Positions 1 through 5,399 of a DNA stretch of 5,399 nt are shown piece by piece; within the stretch, counting starts at the first letter, position 1; each line of letters starts with the position of its first letter. The DNA comes from Oscillospiraceae bacterium (GTDB taxonomy: Bacteria; Bacillota; Clostridia; UMGS1810). Made by a program: the position numbers and the translations under genes. The notes under the pieces were generated by a model, which was not told the origin of the DNA, searched no databases, and saw only the letters and a program-made list of their open reading frames with translations. Location: the NCBI GenBank assembly GCA_022769845.1, contig JALEIO010000070.1, positions 1 to 5,399 on the forward strand, read 5' to 3'.

Positions 1-1893
1 CAAAGCCGTAATTTGTATACCACTCAGCGTAAGCGTATTGGACTCTTTATCCCACGAATAACCCATACCACTGTCAGACAGTTCATTTTTTGTAAAGTCA
101 AGTCCTGTGGTATAGACCGTTTTGGGAGTTTTTAAGTATCCGTAAATAAATTTCGGAACCGGATAAGCGTCTTTATCAGCGCCAACCACTGTTTTTGTCC
201 ACACCCAGTGTGCGTAATATGTCTTACCGTTTTCAAAGGCTTTTCCTTCTGCAGGAACGCCGTCAGCATCGGCGATTTTTTCGCCCCAGCCGTTGGGTGC
301 AGTATACCAGCCCTCAAGCTGATAACCGCTGGTATCGGCTATATATTTGATATCTTTTCCTATATCTCCGTCTATATTATTCCATGCGGCATCAATTGTG
401 TCGGAATCTGGTATGCTTTCTGCAAGCTCGCTGCCGTTGCACAAATCATACAGCGGAACGTTCGCCTTTGTCAAGGTAAGCATAATGCTGTAATCATTAT
501 AATTGCATTTAGCATTTTCCGATGCCTTTTTAACGGGGATTTTAATATAATAAGTTTCTTTATTCAAGCTTTCCGTTTTAACCGACAGCTGATTGCGGCT
601 GATTATCATATTTGTAAGCTCCGCCGGTTCAAGGTTATTTCCGTCGCTGTCACATTCCATCGGTGTGTCGTATACCATCCCGCTCGGTATTTCGGGGAGC
701 GATATAATGTTGTTGCCGACAGTAATATATTTTTCCAAAGCAGTTTTATAGCCGTCCGAGGCGTCTCCCGGAATAATTTTAACTCTGAATGAATAAATTG
801 ACGAATAATCTTTGTTTTCGCCGTAAACTTCTACCCAATACTCACCTATGTCCGTAGGAACATCGGCAAGCATAGAGGCGTTTATGCTGCGCCAAACAAA
901 TGTATATTTAAGTTCAACCGTGTCATTTTCTTTATTTTTTGCCGTAAAAGAAAACTCCGGAACTTTACCGGTGTATTTAACCGTATAATATTTTCCTTTT
1001 CCGTCAGTTTCCTCAACAACCTTATCGCCTGTGTCAATCGAAATTATGACGCCTTCTCTTGTATCTATTCCGAATGTTATTCCCGAATTGTTTTTTTCTT
1101 CTTCGGTAAATTCTTTTTCTCCCACCGTCACCTTTGATGACAGGGGATATATTGCTATGCCGTCCTCATCATATGCTTTAACGCTTATTGCCTTGCCTGC
1201 CGAAAGCGTTGCGGGAACATTCTCACTGCCGGTCGAAACAACATATGATGTTTCGGAGCCGATATAGAGAAGTTCAGACTCAAGCTCAAGATTGCCGCCG
1301 CTGCTGTAAACGGCAGGATTATCTCCTAAACAAGATACAAACATATGCTGCAGGTCGGACACCTTAATATCCTTCCCCGGTCCGGACAAAAGGCAGCTGT
1401 CGTCTGCACAAAAAACTTGAAAGCTGCATAATCCGCTGACCGTAATGCCTTCGTTGCCGTAGATGCCGCCGCCTTCGGCAGACGATATCTGTAATTCATC
1501 CAATCTACCTCTCTCACCGTCCCTGTTCGGACCGTCAATTGTTAACGCACCCAAACAGGTAATGGCAAGGTCGGATTTTGTCTTGATAAAGTTATAACCA
1601 TTTACTTTAATCGTCAAGTCACCCGATGAGCGGATTGCGTCACCGTGATACTCTTTTAGGTGCAAGGTGCCGTTTTCAAAATAGGCGCTGCACTCGTTTT
1701 CTCCGAGTGTACCATTTTCCGCAGCTTCGCCGTTTACATAATAAGGTTTATCGCTGCTTAACGTTACGTTGCCGTTCACCGTAACCGTTGCTGCCGGTTC
1801 CGCTGCCGACGCATTAATCGTCATGCCGGACAACAGGCTTGCCAGCATACACAGCGACAGCAACATATTGAAAATTCTGTGTTTTTGTTTCAT
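1..1893 (-). CDS. Secreted multidomain surface protein, C-terminus beyond left edge (partial)
   Basis: I read this frame by reverse-complementing the sequence: it is open for 631 codons from ATG at 1893 to base 1 with no stop, so the gene continues past the window. Residues 1-31 form a Sec signal peptide (MKQKHR, a hydrophobic stretch at about 8-24, then NASAAE), with cleavage likely after A30 or A31. Residues about 35-210 carry repeated turn-rich segments (NGTLHLKEYHGDAIRSSGDL, then GGIYGNEGITVSG, then PAVYSSGGNLELES) that look like a beta-helical Cthe_2159-type carbohydrate-binding fold. Residues about 300-375 resemble an Ig-like/MBG module (PTDIGEYWVEVYG). Residues about 522-563 (GYQLEGWYTAP to YYAHW) match the Flg_new/InlB B-repeat pattern. 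Near the edge, YSWDKESNTLTLSGIQI looks like the start of a second binding unit. No LPXTG or S-layer anchor is visible, but the C-terminus is missing. An exported cell-surface or extracellular binding role is inferred; the ligand is unknown. Confidence 0.85.
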   Translation of the reverse strand, partial: MKQKHRIFNMLLSLCMLASLLSGMTINASAAEPAATVTVNGNVTLSSDKPYYVNGEAAENGTLGENECSAYFENGTLHLKEYHGDAIRSSGDLTIKVNGYNFIKTKSDLAITCLGALTIDGPNRDGERGRLDELQISSAEGGGIYGNEGITVSGLCSFQVFCADDSCLLSGPGKDIKVSDLQHMFVSCLGDNPAVYSSGGNLELESELLYIGSETSYVVSTGSENVPATLSAGKAISVKAYDEDGIAIYPLSSKVTVGEKEFTEEEKNNSGITFGIDTREGVIISIDTGDKVVEETDGKGKYYTVKYTGKVPEFSFTAKNKENDTVELKYTFVWRSINASMLADVPTDIGEYWVEVYGENKDYSSIYSFRVKIIPGDASDGYKTALEKYITVGNNIISLPEIPSGMVYDTPMECDSDGNNLEPAELTNMIISRNQLSVKTESLNKETYYIKIPVKKASENAKCNYNDYSIMLTLTKANVPLYDLCNGSELAESIPDSDTIDAAWNNIDGDIGKDIKYIADTSGYQLEGWYTAPNGWGEKIADADGVPAEGKAFENGKTYYAHWVWTKTVVGADKDAYPVPKFIYGYLKTPKTVYTTGLDFTKNELSDSGMGYSWDKESNTLTLSGIQITAL

Positions 1894-1903
1894 AATAATT
1901 TTT

Positions 1904-1907
1904 CCTC
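1904..1907 (-). promoter_or_regulatory. Ribosome binding site of the surface-protein gene
   Basis: GAGG (in the context ACGAGGAAAA on the minus strand) lies 10 bases before the ATG at 1893. It supports that ATG as the start, and the signal peptide follows immediately. The next in-frame ATG (residue 10) would cut off the charged N-region of the signal peptide. Confidence 0.75.
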
Positions 1908-1920
1908 GTAATAATATATT

Positions 1921-1945
1921 TGTGATTATTTTTAAGAAAATCACA
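1921..1945 (-). repeat. 7-bp inverted repeat TGTGATT-N11-AATCACA upstream of surface-protein gene
   Basis: Perfect arms at 1921-1927 and 1939-1945 are separated by 11 A/T-rich bases. The repeat ends 13 bases before the GAGG of the downstream gene. The half-sites TGTGA/TCACA recall Crp/Fnr-family operators, but the spacing is much longer than in the known consensus (TGTGA-N6-TCACA). It could equally be a weak mRNA hairpin in the leader. Its function is not established. Confidence 0.4.
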
Positions 1946-1957
1946 TAAAAAACTTGT

Positions 1958-1982
1958 TTATCTCATAAGCCCTATGAGATAA
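1958..1982 (-). terminator. Possible weak intrinsic terminator after the DUF975 gene
   Basis: On the minus strand a perfect 10-bp stem (TTATCTCATA / TATGAGATAA) with a 5-base loop (GGGCT) is followed, five bases later, by a run of six T. It lies 43 bases past the stop codon of the DUF975 gene and is placed to end the synthetase-cyclase-DUF975 transcript. The stem is A/T-rich and the T run is offset, so termination may be partial and allow read-through into the surface-protein gene. On the plus strand no T run follows, so it would act in one direction only. Confidence 0.45.
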
Positions 1983-1990
1983 TAGGCTTA
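1966..1990 (-). promoter_or_regulatory. Alternative hairpin overlapping the terminator-like stem
   Basis: TAAGCC (1966-1971) and GGCTTA (1985-1990) are perfect complements, extendable by one G-U pair in the minus-strand RNA, enclosing about 11-13 bases. The left arm uses the loop and part of the right-hand stem of the minus-strand hairpin at 1958-1982, so the two structures exclude each other, as in antiterminator/terminator pairs. No ligand-binding aptamer or leader peptide was recognised beside it, so an attenuator role is inference only. Confidence 0.3.
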
Positions 1991-2025
1991 GTACAGATAG
2001 AGGTTGCAGTATTTTTCCTTTTTGT

Positions 2026-2751
2026 TTAGTTTTGTTTTAACTCATCATAAAGTGCGGCATTTGTAAGGAGCTTATAAGGAGCAACCCAGAATGTTCCCAC
2101 AAGTCCGAGTGTGACGCAGCTTAAGAAATCCCAAAGAATAAAACTTAAATCAAGAACGAATGCACGCCATTTATTGCCCTTCATCATAGATTTGCTGAGT
2201 GCAAAAACTTCTTTTTTGTCCATATCGGGATTGTCTGCCAAAATATAAGGTATCATTCTGTACTCATAGATTTTGATAAGTCCCGGAATGATAAAGAGCA
2301 TTGTCCAAAGGATTGAATACAGGTCATAGAAAAACATAACCTTAACATTTCTTTTATAGCTTACATCAAATCCGTTTCCGAGATCAGAAATGTTTCCTTC
2401 GCCTCTTATTGCGTTAAGACTGTATTTGTATGTACCTACATTAAACGGATTTACAAGTGCAATCACAGAAAAAATTGCAAATGCGGCTACAAGTATCGCA
2501 AATACACTGAGCAGCATCCAAAATGCCGGCGAAATTGAGTTTGCAACAGCCAGATTTTGCGGTGCGTCAATCGGCAAATTACCAAATATCGATTGTGTAT
2601 CCGGCATTGACGCAAATGAATAACTTGCACTGCCCGCAGCTGCAAAGCCTCCGACCGCGAGTGCAGACAGAAGTGCTACAAGCACCGTCTTCCAGTAATT
2701 GCGTTTGACGCCTAACTTCGCTTTCTCTTTCAACTTACTTCTGTTCCACAT
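2026..2751 (-). CDS. DUF975 family integral membrane protein
   Basis: The start is taken at ATG 2751 (241 residues) rather than ATG 2757. The GAGG at 2760-2763 is 8 bases from 2751 but only 2 bases from 2757, and family members typically begin with a sequence like MWNRSKLKEKAK. Family hallmarks are the N-terminal basic amphipathic stretch followed by RNYWK, the segment IIPGLIKIYEYRMIPYILAD (about 154-173), NPDMDKKE, and the SMMKGNKWRAFVLDLSFI block near 188. Hydrophobic helices are seen at about 19-40, 77-102, 138-160 and 197-222. The length is usual for DUF975 (PF06161), and the protein acts in the cytoplasmic membrane. The molecular function of the family is not known to me. It lies 65 bases downstream of the cyclase gene in the same direction, so it may share its transcript or use its own weak promoter. 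It appears intact. Confidence 0.9.
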   Translation of the reverse strand: MWNRSKLKEKAKLGVKRNYWKTVLVALLSALAVGGFAAAGSASYSFASMPDTQSIFGNLPIDAPQNLAVANSISPAFWMLLSVFAILVAAFAIFSVIALVNPFNVGTYKYSLNAIRGEGNISDLGNGFDVSYKRNVKVMFFYDLYSILWTMLFIIPGLIKIYEYRMIPYILADNPDMDKKEVFALSKSMMKGNKWRAFVLDLSFILWDFLSCVTLGLVGTFWVAPYKLLTNAALYDELKQN

Positions 2752-2759
2752 AAACATTA

Positions 2760-2763
2760 CCTC
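2760..2763 (-). promoter_or_regulatory. Ribosome binding site that decides the DUF975 start
   Basis: The minus strand reads AAAGAGGTA before two in-frame ATGs at 2757 and 2751. GAGG is 2 bases from the first, too close for good initiation, and 8 bases from the second, which is near ideal. This favours the shorter product beginning MWNRSK. Confidence 0.7.
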
Positions 2764-2789
2764 TTTCTTTGAAATATTATTATATTGAT

Positions 2790-2820
2790 ATTATAGAACA
2801 TAAAGGACAACAAAATTCAA
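2790..2820 (-). promoter_or_regulatory. Possible promoter of the DUF975 gene
   Basis: On the minus strand a perfect TATAAT (2790-2795) lies 19 bases after TTGAAT (2815-2820), which overlaps the last codons of the cyclase gene. The -10 box is consensus, but the -35 is imperfect and the spacing is long. The region is A/T-rich, so a chance match is quite possible. If real, it would let the DUF975 gene be expressed separately from the synthetase and cyclase. Confidence 0.3.
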
Positions 2821-3881
2821 AAATTAATTTTCTTGTTTTCATACATCATTTCATCCGCTTTTTTAAAAGCCTCGGCAAATGTTGTTTTACTGCCGTCACA
2901 ATATGCGTACCCTACGGATATACCGAATATATCGCCGTATTTCGGGCGAAGCTTTGCCGCTTCCCGATGCAGACGAGCGTTCAGTTTTTCAGGATTCTCA
3001 AAATACTTGTTTAATATCACGCACAGCTCATCACCGCCGATTCGGTAGCACTGCCCGTGTTTTCCGTATACCGAGAATATTATTTTTCCAACATCTTTAA
3101 GACATTCATCGCCGACTGCATGACCGTATGTGTCATTTATGATTTTAAATTTGTTAATATCAAAAACCATAACACATACATTGGATTTAACGCTTTCGGC
3201 TTTTCTGTCAAAGCATCTGCGGTTTAACAGCCTTGTTGTTTTATCCACTTGATTTACTATTCTTCCACGGTTATTGTAAAGAAATATATTGCCGATTACG
3301 GCACATAAATAATCAACCCGTATTTCGGAATTAACCATTTGAACACTCACACCAAACGCAAGCAAACACATCACCAATGCCATAACGCCGTTAAATCTTG
3401 CCTGATAGTTCTTATAGCCGATCACCATACAAATAAAGCAGTATAAAACAGAGAAAATAAATGCCGCGATATAAAGCCAATACAGTGAACCTCTGTGATA
3501 AATATTATCGGAGTCAATGAAAAATACCCATCCGTTTAACATTGCCCAAATTTCAAATACAGCGTGACAGGCAATGAAAACATATGCCAATCGTATTCGT
3601 TTCACTTTACCGTAGGCAATGGCGGCAGTAACACCAATAGCCGGTGCCGCACAAAATTCAACAAGCTTTGCCGCTTTGTGCAGCAAAATAAGGGAGGAAG
3701 CGGCGCCGTTTGTTTCCACACCGATCCATTCACCGATAACGGCTATACCAATAACAAGGCTTACGGCAATAATTTCATTTTTGTTCTTTTGTGAAACAAG
3801 TCCGTTGCTTATTACCTCCATAATGTTAATTATCAATGTAAAAAGCGTTATAAATACAACAACCGTATATAAATCAGACAT
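2817..3881 (-). CDS. Membrane-anchored diguanylate cyclase (GGDEF domain)
   Basis: This 354-residue protein is predicted to make cyclic di-GMP from two GTP at the cytoplasmic face of the membrane. Residues 1-205 contain about six or seven hydrophobic helices (near 5-22, 36-54, 73-90, 97-120, 133-155, 163-183 and 188-203); I do not recognise a named sensor family in them. The GGDEF domain spans about 210-354: TTRLLNRRCFD at 215-225, metal-binding D241 in FDINKFKIIND, GHAVGD at 253-258, the active-site loop RIGGDEL at 280-286, SVGYA at 322-326 and the closing ADEMMYENK. The loop is GGDEL, with Leu for the usual Phe, but the catalytic G-G-D-E residues remain, so activity is expected. The inhibitory RxxD I-site is absent (GKHG at the equivalent place). 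The ATG overlaps the end of the synthetase gene as ATGTCTGA, and GAGG lies 9 bases upstream, so translational coupling is likely. No EAL or HD-GYP phosphodiesterase is visible in the window. Confidence 0.92.
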   Translation of the reverse strand: MSDLYTVVVFITLFTLIINIMEVISNGLVSQKNKNEIIAVSLVIGIAVIGEWIGVETNGAASSLILLHKAAKLVEFCAAPAIGVTAAIAYGKVKRIRLAYVFIACHAVFEIWAMLNGWVFFIDSDNIYHRGSLYWLYIAAFIFSVLYCFICMVIGYKNYQARFNGVMALVMCLLAFGVSVQMVNSEIRVDYLCAVIGNIFLYNNRGRIVNQVDKTTRLLNRRCFDRKAESVKSNVCVMVFDINKFKIINDTYGHAVGDECLKDVGKIIFSVYGKHGQCYRIGGDELCVILNKYFENPEKLNARLHREAAKLRPKYGDIFGISVGYAYCDGSKTTFAEAFKKADEMMYENKKINF

Positions 3882-5399
3882 TTCTTTCTACCTCATCTCT
3901 AAGCTCTCCGACCGTAATATTGTTTTCGCAAATGTTATGTGCCAAAAATGCGGCAATCCGAACAAACGAATCTCCGAAATTTTCCATAGATGTCTGTTTG
4001 TAGCGGCTTGAAGAGTAATTAAGCGACAATCGCAGTCCTTTTGCACTGTCTAAAACTTCTATGTCTAAAACACTTTGGGACGCTGCTCTGTTCTGTTTTA
4101 TTTCAACTGTTTCTATATCTGTCTCGCCAATTTTTCCGGCATCTCTGATGTCGCTCTGATATAAAACGGCGGCAACATCGCCTTCTATAACTTTAGCGTT
4201 TTTTTCAATATACGGATAACAGCTGTGCTTAATTGCGTTTTGCACTTGACTGTGCACGTCTGCAAAAATATCGCCCATATTCATATTTTTGTCAAAACGA
4301 AATGCCACCGGCAGATCCCTGTACAAAAGTCCCACCGTATTCATCATCTGTGCGTCCTCTCTGCCGTTATATATCCAAGAAAGCATGACATTAGGATTAT
4401 TTGAATAAAGAGAAACCGCAATTGCCGAAACAGTAATAAAAAACTCGTTGTGAGATACTCCGAAGTGTTTTTTAATGCTGTCAAGCTTGGCGGTATCAAT
4501 GTTCATCTCGCATTGAATCTGCCCGATTTTGTTTTCCCTTGTAACATAATCGACGGTCGGATACGTTATTCTGTCATTACCGTCATAACGCTCTTCAAAA
4601 TACTTGCGGCTTTCTTCGTAAAATGCCGTAAGTGCAATTTCTTCTCTTTTTTTCAACATAAAGTAATAATAGTCCGTCGGAATCGAAACTCCCTCATATG
4701 CCTGTGCAATACTGTTTATTAGGACCTTGAAGGAAGTTCCGTCGAATATTGTATGATGAATATCAAAGAAAAGATATAATGCCTTTTCGGTTTCAAAGAT
4801 GCGACATCGAAAAAGCCTTGTATTTATCATTTTAAAGGGCTGTACAAGAGTATCCTTTAAAAATTTCAAATCAAATTCGCTGATTTTTTCCACCCGTATT
4901 TCAGGCATAATCGACTCATCATAGCTTTGTACAATCTCGCCGTCATCGTTAAAAGTAAACTTGGTAAGCAGTGCAGGGTGGCTTTTTATTGCCGTTTCTG
5001 CCGCCTTTGAAAGCCTGAGCGGTTCAAACACAGCCTTATCAAGCTTTAGCATAGTAAACAAATTATACATAGTGGACAATGGCGTATATAACTGATAGTC
5101 AAACATATACAGCTGTTCTATGGTCAGCTTGTGCGTCTGCTTCATCGCCTTTTTGTTTTTTTCATCGTTCGTTTCACCGTCCATGCCGTGTTCTGCGTAA
5201 TACAGCTTTGCAATATCTGCGGCTGTTCTGCCTCTAAATATCATACTTGCCTCAAGCCCCGGCAGTCCGCTTTCCAAAATTGCCTCTATCGAACCAAGCG
5301 AATCGCCACCCAGTTCATAAAAATCATCATAAATGCCGACTTTTTCAAGATTCAGCACCTTTTTGAAAGCTGTGCACAGAGCCTTTTCGGCAGCATTTG
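3874..5399 (-). CDS. Nonribosomal peptide synthetase, C-terminal carrier and condensation domains (partial)
   Basis: The frame is open to the right edge. The GTG at 5358 is internal, since the carrier domain already starts before it (NAAEKALCTAFKK), so the true start is outside the window. In the 507 visible residues, 1-75 are a peptidyl carrier domain whose LGGDSL motif holds the phosphopantetheine serine at residue 33 (codon 5301-5299). After a charged linker (about 72-87), residues about 88-490 form a condensation domain. It has the catalytic HHTIFDG motif at 214-220 (codons 4758-4738), a SHPALLTKF segment corresponding to the C2 region, and VGLLYRDLPVAFR corresponding to the C5 region. 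This domain joins a carrier-bound acyl group to an acceptor amine or hydroxyl. No carrier, thioesterase or reductase domain follows: the protein ends 15-20 residues past the condensation fold with VERNV. The substrate and product cannot be told without the adenylation domain(s), presumably upstream. The cytoplasmic enzyme overlaps the cyclase gene by 8 bases. Confidence 0.93.
   Translation of the reverse strand, partial: NAAEKALCTAFKKVLNLEKVGIYDDFYELGGDSLGSIEAILESGLPGLEASMIFRGRTAADIAKLYYAEHGMDGETNDEKNKKAMKQTHKLTIEQLYMFDYQLYTPLSTMYNLFTMLKLDKAVFEPLRLSKAAETAIKSHPALLTKFTFNDDGEIVQSYDESIMPEIRVEKISEFDLKFLKDTLVQPFKMINTRLFRCRIFETEKALYLFFDIHHTIFDGTSFKVLINSIAQAYEGVSIPTDYYYFMLKKREEIALTAFYEESRKYFEERYDGNDRITYPTVDYVTRENKIGQIQCEMNIDTAKLDSIKKHFGVSHNEFFITVSAIAVSLYSNNPNVMLSWIYNGREDAQMMNTVGLLYRDLPVAFRFDKNMNMGDIFADVHSQVQNAIKHSCYPYIEKNAKVIEGDVAAVLYQSDIRDAGKIGETDIETVEIKQNRAASQSVLDIEVLDSAKGLRLSLNYSSSRYKQTSMENFGDSFVRIAAFLAHNICENNITVGELRDEVERNV
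3891..3894 (-). promoter_or_regulatory. Ribosome binding site of the cyclase gene, inside the synthetase gene
   Basis: GAGG in GAGGTAGAAAGAAATG is 9 bases from the ATG at 3881 and lies within the last codons of the upstream synthetase gene. With the 8-base ATGTCTGA overlap it supports this start and coupled translation of the two genes. Confidence 0.7.

Noticed and set aside
208..792. 194-codon open frame on the plus strand, rich in Phe, Ile and Cys
   Set aside because: It lies wholly antisense to the surface-protein frame, has no convincing ribosome binding site or recognisable domain, and its composition is that of a shadow frame.
1326..1538. 70-codon minus-strand open frame
   Set aside because: It overlaps the surface-protein gene in another frame of the same strand. 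The long frame from 1893 has a signal peptide, a ribosome binding site and domain matches.
1894..2025. Cyclic di-GMP riboswitch in the leader of the surface-protein gene
   Set aside because: The nearby cyclase made this worth looking for, but the gap lacks the conserved class I or class II core, and at 132 bases it is mostly occupied by simple hairpins.
3619..4011. 130-codon plus-strand open frame across the synthetase/cyclase junction
   Set aside because: It is antisense to two well-supported genes with clear family motifs and shows no domain of its own.
4450..4722. 90-codon plus-strand open frame inside the condensation domain
   Set aside because: It is an antisense shadow of a conserved domain with no supporting features.
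5356..5358. GTG as start codon of the carrier-condensation protein
   Set aside because: The upstream in-frame residues already form the first helix of the carrier domain and the frame has no stop before the right edge, so this GTG is an internal valine.
1..5399. CRISPR arrays, tRNA or rRNA genes, transposases and attachment sites
   Set aside because: None was seen on either strand. The window is almost fully covered by four same-strand protein genes.

Overview
The window reads as a compact, low-to-moderate GC chromosome segment of a Gram-positive Clostridia-type bacterium, probably gut-associated. This is inferred from the DUF975 membrane protein, AGGAGG-type ribosome binding sites, the Sec-secreted protein with a Listeria-Bacteroides (Flg_new) type repeat, and A/T-rich spacers. 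I could not run a taxonomic search, so the lineage is an inference.

All four supported genes lie on the minus strand and are read from right to left. (1) 5399-3874 is the 3' end of a nonribosomal peptide synthetase gene that continues beyond the right edge. It encodes a peptidyl carrier domain with its LGGDSL phosphopantetheine site, then a condensation domain with an intact HHxxxDG motif, and the protein stops there. (2) 3881-2817 is a membrane-anchored diguanylate cyclase (several membrane helices plus GGDEF). Its start codon overlaps the synthetase stop by 8 bases, so the two are probably translationally coupled. (3) 2751-2026 is a DUF975 integral membrane protein 65 bases further on (counted from the better start). 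(4) 1893-1 is a secreted, multidomain surface or extracellular protein with a signal peptide, open to the left edge and lacking its C-terminus. Most of the left third of the window is this gene, although it has no stop codon inside the window.

The 132-base gap between the DUF975 gene and the surface-protein gene (1894-2025) holds a 10-bp hairpin followed by a T run, a competing overlapping hairpin, and a 7-bp inverted repeat just before the ribosome binding site. It may be a weak terminator or an attenuator-like leader.

Taken together, the segment couples the end of a peptide-synthetase gene to a second-messenger enzyme and a membrane protein. The secreted protein follows in the same direction, either as part of the same transcript or as a separately controlled unit. 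The synthetase product, the role of the DUF975 protein and the surface protein's ligand cannot be read from this window.
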